Source: Actinomycetes bacterium (GTDB taxonomy: Bacteria; Actinomycetota; Acidimicrobiia; Acidimicrobiales; Palsa-688). Taken from it: DNA of 11,462 nucleotides. Below, one piece after another: positions 5,432-11,462 of the stretch (the stretch's first letter is position 1; every line of letters begins with the position of its first letter). The translations under genes and the position numbers were made by a program. The notes under the pieces were generated by a model. The model saw only the letters and a list, made by a program, of their open reading frames with translations. It had not been told where the DNA came from and ran no database searches. The stretch lies in assembly GCA_021808425.1 (NCBI GenBank), contig JAKBBS010000107.1, positions 1-11,462 of the forward strand, given 5' to 3'.

Positions 5432-5965
5432 ATGGTCGGCAAGACCGCTTCAAGGAGTGCCAGGGGAGTCGACCTCACCGACTTGCTCGCGAGCTTTACG
5501 CTGAGTCTTCGTGCCGCCAACAAGGCGCCGCGGACTATCGAGACGTACTGCGACAGCCTCGTCCAGCTGATCGACTTCTTGATTAGCTCCGGGCTCTCGA
5601 CCGATGCCACGAAGCTGACTCGGGGGCTACTGGGATCGACGACAGGCAGCTCCTTCGAGCAGATGCGCGACGCTGCGCTGCTCCGGCTCTTCATCGACAC
5701 CGGTATTCGGGCTTCCGAGGGAATCAACCTCCGAGTTGAGGACATCGATCTCACCTCTCGGATGCAGACTGACCCCGGAGTCGCGATGCTTCGCGGCGAT
5801 CTCCGAATTTTCACTACACGCCCAGACGCCACGATCGATCGGCCAGTTGTAGACACAATCGTGAGTCTTCTCCGGCCGGGCTGCGGGCCTAAGAGCCAGG
5901 TGGACGACCTGGTTGATAGACAGTCAGAGGATCTGTTCCCGTCGGGTTTTCGGAGAGGTCACTAG
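5432..5965 (+). pseudogene. Tyrosine recombinase (phage-type integrase), internally deleted and truncated
   Basis: The open frame gives 177 residues against about 300 for XerC/D-like integrases. ATG5432 is supported by AAGGAGG at 5420-5426, five bases upstream. The N-terminal core-binding domain is clear (SFTLSLRAANKAPRTIETY, then a leucine-rich helix). It jumps at about residue 60 to SSFEQMRDAALLRLFIDTGI, which belongs well into the catalytic domain, so roughly 60-70 residues are missing. Box I is present (TGIRASEGINLRVEDIDL, catalytic Arg at about 93). Beyond it the HxxR motif and the nucleophilic Tyr are absent and the tail does not resemble the family. It cannot be an active recombinase. 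It once catalysed insertion into the neighbouring tRNA-Ala end. Its TAG stop shares one base with the GTG of the next gene. Confidence 0.85.
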
Positions 5966-6828
5966 TGATACCCCGACGGTTGCTGCCGGTGCTGATTGCG
6001 TTGGCGATGGTGGGGTGTGGATTAGGATTCGTGGTGCCCGCCCAGGCGAAGACGTCGTTGGTGGCCCGGGGCTATTGGCTGGTTGCCCACGATGGCGGGG
6101 TGTTCTCTTTTGGTGACGCAAGCTATTTCGGTAACTCGGTGGGCGTCGTCTCTGGAACCGGCGCCACTAAGACGATCGGCATTACGGCCAGCGCGTACGG
6201 CGGCTACTGGCTTTTAAGCGCAAACGGGGCAGTCGCTGCTTTCGGCGGAGCCCCGTCGTTTGGGTCGACCGCCGGGATGCAGCTGAACGCGCCGATCGTT
6301 GCCATGGCAGCCACTCCGAGCGGGAACGGCTACTGGGAGGTGGCGGCCGACGGTGGTGTATTCAGCTTCGGCGACGCCCGCTTCTACGGGTCTATGGGAG
6401 GCATCCACCTCAATGCCCCCGTCGATGGCATCGCAACGACACCGGACGGGCGTGGCTATTGGCTGGTTGCCCAAGATGGCGGGGTGTTCTCTTTCGGTGA
6501 CGCAAGCTATTTCGGTAACTCGGTGGGCGTCGTCTCTGGAGCCGGCGCCACTAAGACGATCGGCATTACGGCCAGCGCGTACGGCGGCTACTGGCTTTTA
6601 AGCGCAAACGGGGCAGTCGCTGCTTTCGGCGGAGCCCCGTCGTTTGGGTCGACCGCCGGGATGCAGCTGAACGCGCCGATCGTTGCCATGGCAGCCACTC
6701 CGAGCGGGAACGGCTACTGGGAGGTGGCGGCCGACGGTGGTGTATTCAGCTTCGGCGACGCCCGCTTCTACGGGTCTATGGGAGGCATCCACCTCAATGC
6801 TCCCGTCGAGGGCATCGCCGTCCCGTAG
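5965..6828 (+). CDS. Secreted repeat protein of the GYWLVAxDGGVFSFGDA type
   Basis: The product is 287 residues. Residues 1-28 form a Sec signal peptide (RR, then LLPVLIALAMVG, ending AQA). An MVGC sequence inside the hydrophobic core is a weak lipobox candidate. The rest is six repeats of about 43 residues in the order A-B-C-A-B-C: A has GYWLVA-DGGVFSFGDASYFG, B has GGYWLLSANGAVAAFGGAPS, C has GYWEVAADGGVFSFGDARFY. Such repeats occur in many copies in secreted proteins of Acidimicrobiia and other actinobacteria. Six similar beta-rich units could close into a propeller, but that is inference. No catalytic domain is attached. The GTG start has GGAGAGG at 5952-5958, six bases upstream, and overlaps the integrase stop by one base. 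Function is unknown; a cell-surface or binding role is likely. Confidence 0.8.
   Translation: MIPRRLLPVLIALAMVGCGLGFVVPAQAKTSLVARGYWLVAHDGGVFSFGDASYFGNSVGVVSGTGATKTIGITASAYGGYWLLSANGAVAAFGGAPSFGSTAGMQLNAPIVAMAATPSGNGYWEVAADGGVFSFGDARFYGSMGGIHLNAPVDGIATTPDGRGYWLVAQDGGVFSFGDASYFGNSVGVVSGAGATKTIGITASAYGGYWLLSANGAVAAFGGAPSFGSTAGMQLNAPIVAMAATPSGNGYWEVAADGGVFSFGDARFYGSMGGIHLNAPVEGIAVP
6070..6818 (+). repeat. 384-bp in-frame tandem duplication inside the repeat gene
   Basis: Bases 6070-6453 and 6454-6818 repeat with a period of 384 bp (128 codons). By eye I count five differences in the 365 comparable bases; three of them change residues (His/Gln, Thr/Ala, Asp/Glu). Each unit holds one A-B-C set. 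The near identity points to a recent duplication or ongoing gene conversion, since repeats A, B and C within one unit are far more diverged. Confidence 0.95.
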
Positions 6829-6884
6829 TCGAAGCGAGCGAGCCTCATACCGCCAGGAACGGCCCGTTGCGGTCTGTCGTAGTA

Positions 6885-7247
6885 TCCGGGTTGCATTTCC
6901 CGATCCCCTCCTCGGCGGCGTTCGGGAAGATCGGCGACGGCTACGTGAAGGACATCCACCGCTTCGGGGAGGTGAACGGGATCCCGGTGGTGCAGTTCAA
7001 GAACTGGGAGCTCCAAGGAAGGCGGCGACGGGGAGGTGATGCTGATCGGGATCGCCCAGGAAAGGGCATCGGTGTGGCGGTCGTGGCCGGCGACGGGGCA
7101 GGAGAAGGCGGTCCACCCGTACATGGAGTTGGGCCGGCAGACGGCCTTCGCGAATCACTTATATTTTTACATGTGGGATCCGAAGTGGGGCCCGGCTTTC
7201 ATCAAGACCAACGCCTATGCGCCCTCGCCGATCTGAATCTACCTATT
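6885..7247 (+). pseudogene. Truncated conserved gene of unknown function
   Basis: Two frames together give one recognisable protein. The first (from about 6885) reads LHFPIPSSAAFGKIGDGYVK, then DIHRFGEVNGIPVVQFK. It breaks near 7010, and the next frame resumes with KEGGDGEVMLIGIAQERASV, WRSWPATGQEKAVHPYMELG and NHLYFYMWDPKWGPAF, then IKTNAYAPSPI. I recall a conserved family with these motifs, in which the text continues roughly IW-x-x-LNGHEWAKRQ, but cannot name its function. Here a TGA replaces the Trp codon at 7234-7236, and ATC TAC CTA after it still fits. Resemblance then stops abruptly at 7247, where repeat copy 3 starts. About 15-20 residues are also missing at the frame break. It is dead, and its 3' part was removed by recombination at the attachment repeat. 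Confidence 0.65.
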
Positions 7248-7324
7248 ACTTTCCCGGCAGCCGCAAGGGTTGTTCGCTTTGCAGGGGCGCCTCGGAAGGT
7301 CGCACAACATTGGCACAGTAGATA
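7248..7324 (+). repeat. Att/integrase-upstream repeat, copy 3
   Basis: The copy begins TTACTTTCCCGGCAGCCGC, then AAGGGTTGTTCGCTTTGCAG, GGGCGCCTCGGAAGGTCGC and ACAACATTGGCACAGTAGATA. It lacks the tRNA end CGTCTCCAC present in copies 1 and 2. No integrase follows; the sequence diverges at once after GATAGCTTGGGG. It marks the right border of the integration region before the sigma-factor locus. Confidence 0.8.
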
Positions 7325-7738
7325 GCTTGGGGTTATCGGTTGAGCTTTGGGATGGATGACCCCGGCGGATCGCTGATGGACGCGGCCCTTGGTGAACCCG
7401 TGTGCTGGCTGCTACGGGTCGAGTCCGTGTCCCTGATCCCGATCGTGTCAGGGACGCCCTTTTTCCTGTCGAAGGGAAAGCTCGGAGCGAAGGCAACTCG
7501 CCAGTTTCGGCAGGTCGTTCTCGTGCACGCGGGTTCCCGCTTTGACGTGGTAACCGGATCGCCTGCCTACCTACACTGTGCGTTCGGTCGGCTCCGACAG
7601 CTACGCGATTTCTACTGCTGGGATCTGGCGGTCACTGCTTTCGTCGGTCCTCGTCGTCGCCACAAGCGTCTCGTCCGCCGTGGGGGACTAGCCGGCTGGC
7701 AGCTCGGGGTGTTAGTAGCTGCTGTAGGTCTATCCCTG
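7325..7738. other. Intergenic stretch between repeat copy 3 and the sigma/anti-sigma operon
   Basis: A plus-strand open frame (7340-7765) spans this stretch, but it has no recognised motif, contains a terminator-like hairpin and overlaps the 3' end of the convergent membrane-protein gene, so I do not call it. GCAGCT (7699-7704) and AGCTGC (7717-7722) form a small hairpin 17 bases beyond the minus-strand gene's stop. It has no U run after it and is a poor terminator. Confidence 0.5.
7427..7464 (+). terminator. Intrinsic terminator-like hairpin, plus strand
   Basis: GTCCCTGA (7429-7436) and TCAGGGAC (7448-7455) form a perfect 8-bp stem, extendable by a U-G pair and a G-C pair to 7427/7457. The loop is 11 nt, and after GCCC come five T residues (7460-7464). 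It would stop plus-strand transcription leaving the integration region before it runs antisense into the sigma/anti-sigma operon. Confidence 0.65.
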
Positions 7739-9061
7739 TCAGGATGGCGTGGTATCGATTCGTAGGAGGGTTGTGTAGCCGCCGGCCTTGTTCACTGGTG
7801 GCTCGAGCAGGTATAGGTATCCGTGCAGGAGAGTCCCGGTCGAGGGTTGCATGCCGTCGCTGTAGGTGTTGACTTGTATGGCTGGTAGCGTTGCGGTCAC
7901 GGTGACCTTGCCGGTGCTCGGATCGATGTGGACGAGTTCGGGTGTGGCGGTGACGGGGGAGGTCGACGTGTTCTGTGGCCAGATGACGGTCCAAAGCCCG
8001 CTTGTGAGGTTGCCTACTGGCTGGGGGAGGTAGGTGTGGGTGGGGGTTTCGAAGGCGGGCTTTGGGTTTGCGCCGTCGAGCCGCCAGATCGTCTGCTGGG
8101 CGCATCCGTGCTTGTGGGTTCCCATTCCGATCCACAGGTGACCGGGGTCAGCGGTGAGCCAGCAGGCGAGCAGCGAGGTGTCGGCGACGACGACGGCGGG
8201 TGCCTTGGCGTCGGGGGCTAGTCGGTAGAGTGCGCTCGGAGGCGGCTCGCCGGGTGCTTGACCGCTCTGAAGGGAGTTGGCGATGTAGAGCCCTTGTTGG
8301 TTCGCGGCTAGGAGCGGACGGAACAGTTTGGGCATCGAGATGGTGGCGATGAGCGCGCCGGTTGTGTCTGAGACCTCGACTATTTCTGCGCCGCGGGGAG
8401 TGCTGTTGTCGTAGATCCACACCAGCCCATCTCCGTAGACGCTGACCGGCCGACAGTCAGAGCAGTCTGTGTAGGTCATCACGACCGGGCCCTCGGTCAC
8501 TTGGCCGGTGCTGGTCACCGTGGCGATCGTGATGTCGGCCTTTAGTCCCGTTGGGCCGCCTTTGTGGTAGCGGGTGACCGTGCCTACTTTGCGACTTGGA
8601 CTGGTGGGATCGGTGCAAGGTGTCGAGACTGGCCGGGAGACAGCCAGGGTCTGCGGGTTGACGGTTGCGGTCAGGCAGGTCGGTGAGGTGGTACCGCCCG
8701 ACGTGTTCGCTGCTACTCCGCCGAGCAGAAGCTCGCCGGCGGAGGAAGTCGTGATCTGGTCGAAAGAGCCTGGCCTGGGGAGCTGGACCGATGCTGTGCG
8801 GGTGGAAGGGGTGGGGTTTGGTTGGGTGCCTCCGTGCGCGGTCTGCGGGGCGGCGCCGGTTGTCACTTTGGTGACGTGGTTGCTGCGGAGGACGACGGCT
8901 GTCACGGCGAGGACCGCAACGAACGCGCTCAGGCCGGCGGCGAAGGTAGCCATTCGGCGGTGACGCCGATGGCTGCGCCGGGAGGCCGCCATGATCTGCT
9001 CCAAGCCCACGGCCGGCGTCGGATCGAATGCCCGGCGGATCGCTTCGCGTAGATCAGTCAT
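7739..9061 (-). CDS. Single-pass membrane protein, putative anti-sigma factor/extracytoplasmic sensor
   Basis: The product is 440 residues. A short basic cytoplasmic segment (1-36; LREAIRRAFDPTP, then SRRSHRRHRR) precedes one membrane helix (about 37-58, MATFAAGLSAFVAVLAVTAV). A Thr/Pro/Ser-rich linker follows (about 70-100), then a long extracytoplasmic part with repeated strand-turn patterns (LLLGGVAANT, GDGLVWIYDN, GHLWIGMG, SGLWTVIW) and several cysteines. This resembles a beta-propeller-like sensor domain. ATG9059-9061 overlaps the sigma-factor TGA by 8 nt (ATGACTGA), so the two are co-translated; a longer upstream frame is not needed. Position after an ECF sigma gene and topology suggest it holds or regulates that sigma factor. 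I see no zinc-binding HxxxCxxC anti-sigma motif, and the cytoplasmic segment is short for a classical anti-sigma domain, so the role is inferred from context. Confidence 0.7.
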   Translation of the reverse strand: MTDLREAIRRAFDPTPAVGLEQIMAASRRSHRRHRRMATFAAGLSAFVAVLAVTAVVLRSNHVTKVTTGAAPQTAHGGTQPNPTPSTRTASVQLPRPGSFDQITTSSAGELLLGGVAANTSGGTTSPTCLTATVNPQTLAVSRPVSTPCTDPTSPSRKVGTVTRYHKGGPTGLKADITIATVTSTGQVTEGPVVMTYTDCSDCRPVSVYGDGLVWIYDNSTPRGAEIVEVSDTTGALIATISMPKLFRPLLAANQQGLYIANSLQSGQAPGEPPPSALYRLAPDAKAPAVVVADTSLLACWLTADPGHLWIGMGTHKHGCAQQTIWRLDGANPKPAFETPTHTYLPQPVGNLTSGLWTVIWPQNTSTSPVTATPELVHIDPSTGKVTVTATLPAIQVNTYSDGMQPSTGTLLHGYLYLLEPPVNKAGGYTTLLRIDTTPS

Positions 9062-9530
9062 CCGGTGATACCTCCATGAAAGACCGCAGGTGTGCGAGCC
9101 CGCGGTTGAGATGGTTCTGAACGGTTGTGACTTTGACACCGAGGAGTTCGGCTACTTCGATGAAGGTCCACCCGTAGCCGTGGACGAGGACCACCGCGAT
9201 CCGCTGGCGTGCGGTCAGGTTCGCCAAGGCCCGGGCGAGTGCGGGCTCCACCCACGGATCTGGCCACTCGGGCCGCCCATGAAGGATCCGCAGCCGACGA
9301 ACCCGCGTCCGGGACTGGCCCACGCGATACAGGTACGCGACGGGTTTTTCTAGCCCTGCGAGGCGATCCTGGTGCTCCCAGGCCCAAGCGAGCGCTTCCG
9401 CGGTGGCTTCATGGCCGCGCTCTCGGCCGTACGCGGCCATGAGAGCTAACCTCAGCCGCGGCTCCACCGACCGGTACCAGGCAACGAAGGTATCGGTTCC
9501 GACCGCTTCGCTCGGCTCCACTGCCCTCAC
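9054..9530 (-). CDS. ECF-type RNA polymerase sigma factor
   Basis: The product is 158 residues, within the usual 150-200 for ECF sigma factors. Region 2 lies at about 10-75 (FVAWYRSVEPRLRLALMAAY, EATAEALAWAWEHQDRL, then PVAYLYRVGQS). Region 4 lies at about 98-152, with LTARQRIAVVLVHGYGWTFI and EVAELLGVKVTTVQNHLNRG, the helix-turn-helix that contacts the -35 element. There is no separate region 3, as expected of ECF factors. It would direct RNA polymerase to a small regulon in answer to an envelope signal passed by the coupled membrane protein. The start is GTG9528-9530; no good Shine-Dalgarno is visible and TACATATT lies just upstream, so leaderless expression is possible. GGTAAC about 30 bases upstream could be an ECF-type -35 for autoregulation, but the match is weak. 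Confidence 0.85.
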   Translation of the reverse strand: MRAVEPSEAVGTDTFVAWYRSVEPRLRLALMAAYGRERGHEATAEALAWAWEHQDRLAGLEKPVAYLYRVGQSRTRVRRLRILHGRPEWPDPWVEPALARALANLTARQRIAVVLVHGYGWTFIEVAELLGVKVTTVQNHLNRGLAHLRSFMEVSPDD

Positions 9531-9602
9531 AATATGTAGAGCGCCGAGAAGGCCACTGTTACCACATCAAATCGAACTCGCCGCGATGTCACCCTCAACG
9601 GC

Positions 9603-9673
9603 CGAGCGTGGCCCGCTCGCCAGCCCTGCTGCGGCCCACAGGGCGACTAGGGACGGCTTGTGTTCAGGGCTGG
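9603..9673. repeat. Two inverted repeats in the spacer upstream of the sigma gene
   Basis: CGAGCG (9603-9608) and CGCTCG (9614-9619) form a 6-bp stem with a 5-nt loop. Directly adjoining, CCAGCCCTG (9620-9628) and CAGGGCTGG (9665-9673) form a perfect 9-bp stem around 36 nt. They lie in the 205-bp spacer between the minus-strand genes at 9736-10314 and 9054-9530. No U run follows on the minus strand, so they are not standard terminators. They may be operator or RNA-structure elements. Confidence 0.55.
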
Positions 9674-9735
9674 GCCGGGAAGGAGGCGCATCCGAGCGGT
9701 TTCGGCTGAAACGCGGCGCGTGTCCCCGGATTCTG

Positions 9736-10314
9736 TCACGGCGTCTTTCGCGGCGAGAGCGGCGCCCAGGTGGATGTCAATATGTTGAAGGACTCCCCGC
9801 CCTGCATGTCGGCAAAAAGTAGGTCGTTCCCCCGCACTTGAAGAAGCCCCAAGTGCCGGCCGGTAGGGCCGTCACTCCAGGTGAACCCGTTCAAGTCATG
9901 GGGGTTCGCACCGTCGAGGCAATTCGTGTTCGTGCCACACTGAACTGTTCCCACCTCGGTCACGTGGGACGGTGAGTCCGCGATAAGAACCCAAGCGGAC
10001 CCTACCTTCATGCACACTTGGAGCACCCCGTGGGCTGCCACTAGCTTGCGCATGCCTACGGCGCTGGCCGCGGACCACGGGCCGCACAGATTTGGACCCG
10101 CCGCTACCGGCAGCCGCGGGGACACCGTGGCGGTCGAGTGGGCAAGCGTTTCGAGCGGCGCTTCCTTGTGGTGCGCCGGCGATGATGCTGCCGCTGCGAT
10201 ACCTACTCCGGCGGACGCGGCAATTACGGCGGCTGCGATACTGCCAGTCACCCATCTCGCTTTCCTCCCGGCACGTAAACGAGTCGAGATCCGCTGGTCT
10301 TGGCTCACCGTCAC
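9736..10314 (-). CDS. Small secreted or membrane-anchored protein, function unknown
   Basis: The product is 192 residues. A basic N-terminus (RLRAGRKARW) leads into one hydrophobic segment (about 22-43, Ala/Val/Ile-rich) ending AAAASSP, which could be a cleaved Sec signal or an anchor. The exported part has four cysteines (NLCGPW, LQVCMKVG, VQCGTNTNC), enough for two disulfide bonds, with strand-like segments SAWVLIADSP and LGLLQVRGNDLLFAD. I do not recognise the family. The start GTG10312-10314 is chosen for GGGAG (10324-10320 on the minus strand) five bases upstream; a longer frame from TTG10374 lacks such a site. It lies 205 bp upstream of the sigma gene on the same strand and might belong to its regulon, but nothing in the sequence proves that. 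Confidence 0.65.
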   Translation of the reverse strand: MTVSQDQRISTRLRAGRKARWVTGSIAAAVIAASAGVGIAAAASSPAHHKEAPLETLAHSTATVSPRLPVAAGPNLCGPWSAASAVGMRKLVAAHGVLQVCMKVGSAWVLIADSPSHVTEVGTVQCGTNTNCLDGANPHDLNGFTWSDGPTGRHLGLLQVRGNDLLFADMQGGESFNILTSTWAPLSPRKTP

Positions 10315-10504
10315 AGATGCTCCCACATGTGCTGCGTCACCGCCAAGCGGTCGGGGAGTCGGGAGAGAACCCAATCAGACGCTCGGCGTGCCGTGAACGT
10401 CGCCTGGGACCGGCCTATCAAGTTGCGAACAACCCCCGCACGAATTCACCACGAACCCACGAATCACCGAACGAGGGCAGTCGAGAGCTGGCGGACTTTA
10501 AGCC
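10315..10504. other. Divergent intergenic region
   Basis: This 190-bp region separates the minus-strand secreted-protein gene from the plus-strand SIR2-like relic and must have held both promoters. Apart from the GGGAG ribosome-binding site for the minus-strand gene I see no clear -35/-10 pair. CCGC-CAA-GCGG (about 10338-10348) is a short hairpin. Confidence 0.35.
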
Positions 10505-11121
10505 ATGGCCGTCCGCTCGCGGGTGCCAGCGTGGGACCGGGCGGGGATCGACCCGTGTTGGTCTGGCCCCGGCGGGGACGTGTTCGTTCTAGGAGCCGGC
10601 TTCTCGATTGCGGTGTCGGAGGAGATGGGCGACGAACACCGATTCCCTGACACCGCACAGCTCGGACGGCGGGCTACAGCGCGCTTAGGAACCGCGGCAC
10701 CGCGAGATTTCGCCGAGGCCCGATGGTCCGAGAGGCGTCTCGGCGAGAGGGGATTCGAGGGGTGGCTCGCGGGTTTGCCGAGGATCAGCCGTACATGTCG
10801 AGCGCGGAGAACCTTAGGCGCAGAGCGCTATTCGGAGTTGGACAAGTCTATGCGGGCCGTACTGGTCGAGTGCTGGTCGAGTGCGAGGAGCGGGTGGCTG
10901 AGGTGCCGTCGTGGCTGCTCGATCTCGTCAGCGTCTGGCATGTGCGCCAGGCGAGAATCGTAACGTTCAACTACGACACGTTGATCGAACGCCGCCTTGA
11001 ACTTCCTTCGCTTGGTGTAGCGTCCGACGGCGGCTCGATCACGTCCGGTGATGTCCTCGACGGCATCCCACCACCAGCGAAGAGCGATAGCGACGCTCCG
11101 AGTAGGGCCCGAGGCCGCTGA
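10505..11121 (+). pseudogene. SIR2-like NAD-binding protein, decayed defence gene
   Basis: Frame 2 from ATG10505 has the SIR2 nucleotide-binding motif in GGDVFVLGAGFSIAVSEEM (GAGFS at residues 30-34) and runs to GFEGWLAGL. Frame 1 then continues AEDQPYMSSAENLRRRALF. Frame 2 resumes with SELDKSMRAVLVEC, and frame 1 again with EERVAEVPSWLLDLVSVWHV, the second SIR2 motif VTFNYDTLIERRLE, and DVLDGIPPP, where recognisable sequence ends. The breaks are explained by a missing G after 10777, a missing dinucleotide near 10835 and an 11-bp duplication at 10862-10883. The catalytic-His region (KLHG-like) that should follow is absent. SIR2-domain proteins of defence systems degrade NAD+ during phage infection; this copy cannot be functional. 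It lies outside the three attachment repeats, so it may belong to a further element. Confidence 0.75.
10862..10883 (+). repeat. 11-bp tandem duplication disrupting the SIR2-like gene
   Basis: CTGGTCGAGTG occurs twice without a gap. Eleven is not a multiple of three, so the duplication shifts the frame. The first copy in frame 2 and the second in frame 1 both encode LVEC, as expected if one copy was original. Confidence 0.9.
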
Positions 11122-11462
11122 GCCCCCTCGCCCCCTCGATGTCAGGACTTGGCCTCGCTACTTGATTTTGAGACCGGACCAGCTGATCGAAACTGTGAGG
11201 TAGTGGACTTCTGAGCCGCTCGGCCACCAGTTGCTCAAAGGGTTCCTGCCCCCAGGAAGTGACCTCGGTTCACGCCAGGGCTACCGAACGGCCGGGCAGA
11301 AGCAGCTCAGTCAAGCGGGGCACTCCCAGAGCGCAGGGCGGTAACACCCGAAGTTCTTCTGTGGCGCTGCTCGCGATTTGAGGTCTAACTTCTAGCTGGG
11401 TGGCTTCTTCACTTGGGGTTATGACCGGCCGTGCTGGATTTTTGGCGGGTGACGGTGACGGG
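11122..11462. other. Right edge, no convincing gene
   Basis: No clear gene is visible. A short plus-strand frame ending at TGA 11212-11214 reads DLASLLDFETGPADRNCEVV, which looks somewhat like a protein C-terminus, perhaps from the same decayed locus, but it is too short to assign. TTCCTG-CCCC-CAGGAA (11243-11258) is a perfect hairpin without a U run. CCCCCTCG occurs twice in tandem near 11122-11138. Confidence 0.4.

Noticed and set aside
7340..7765. A 141-residue plus-strand protein before the sigma/sensor operon
   Set aside because: It contains a terminator-like hairpin, has no recognisable motif and overlaps the end of the convergent gene.
9500..9570. An autoregulated ECF promoter upstream of the sigma gene (GGTAAC and TACATATT)
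   Set aside because: The -35-like match is partial and no typical ECF -10 is found at the right spacing; mentioned only as a possibility.
11243..11258. Terminator at the right edge
   Set aside because: The 6-bp stem is perfect but neither strand has a following U run.

Overview
The window is high-GC bacterial DNA, most likely from an actinobacterium. The secreted protein at 5965-6828 is built from GYW-x-V-A-x-DGGVFSFGDA repeats, which I associate mainly with Acidimicrobiia and relatives. Several starts look leaderless, with a TANNNT box 5-6 nt before an ATG or GTG. The class-level assignment is inference.

Layout. The left and centre (about 340-7330) read as an accessory region built by repeated integration at a tRNA-Ala(UGC) gene. 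An orphan tRNA 3' half lies at 348-389. Three diverged copies of the sequence that follows the tRNA, which also carries the integrase promoter, lie at 382-560, 5267-5351 and 7248-7324. Copy 2 still precedes a broken tyrosine recombinase (5432-5965), copy 1 keeps only a relic of that gene's start, and copy 3 has none. Between and beside these copies lie: an XRE-type antitoxin-like gene (884-1288), facing a Gp49/HigB-like toxin gene (1239-1673) that is translationally coupled to an integrase-N-terminus-like protein gene (1670-2260); a gene-poor, hairpin-rich stretch (2380-3180) with a ribbon-helix-helix antitoxin fragment; an AbiEi/AbiEii-type pair (3224-4282 and 4361-5194), with a frameshift in the nucleotidyltransferase; a secreted repeat protein with a nearly perfect 384-bp tandem duplication; and a truncated conserved gene of unknown function (about 6885-7247).

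Right part. From 7739 the minus strand carries what looks like an intact regulatory module: an ECF-type sigma factor (9054-9530) overlapping by 8 nt a single-pass membrane protein (7739-9061) that fits an anti-sigma factor or extracytoplasmic sensor. Upstream on the same strand is a small secreted or anchored protein with four cysteines (9736-10314). On the plus strand, 10505-11121 is a decayed SIR2-like gene, probably a former anti-phage gene. Its three lesions (a 1-nt deletion, a 2-nt deletion and an 11-bp tandem duplication) can be inferred from the sequence.

Overall this is an integration hotspot in which several toxin-antitoxin and phage-defence modules (HigBA-like, AbiE-like, SIR2-like, RHH remnant) were collected and have partly decayed. 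I do not see a complete new multi-gene defence system. The least conventional intact items are the integrase-N-like/toxin gene pair facing a convergent XRE gene, and the sigma/membrane-sensor pair.
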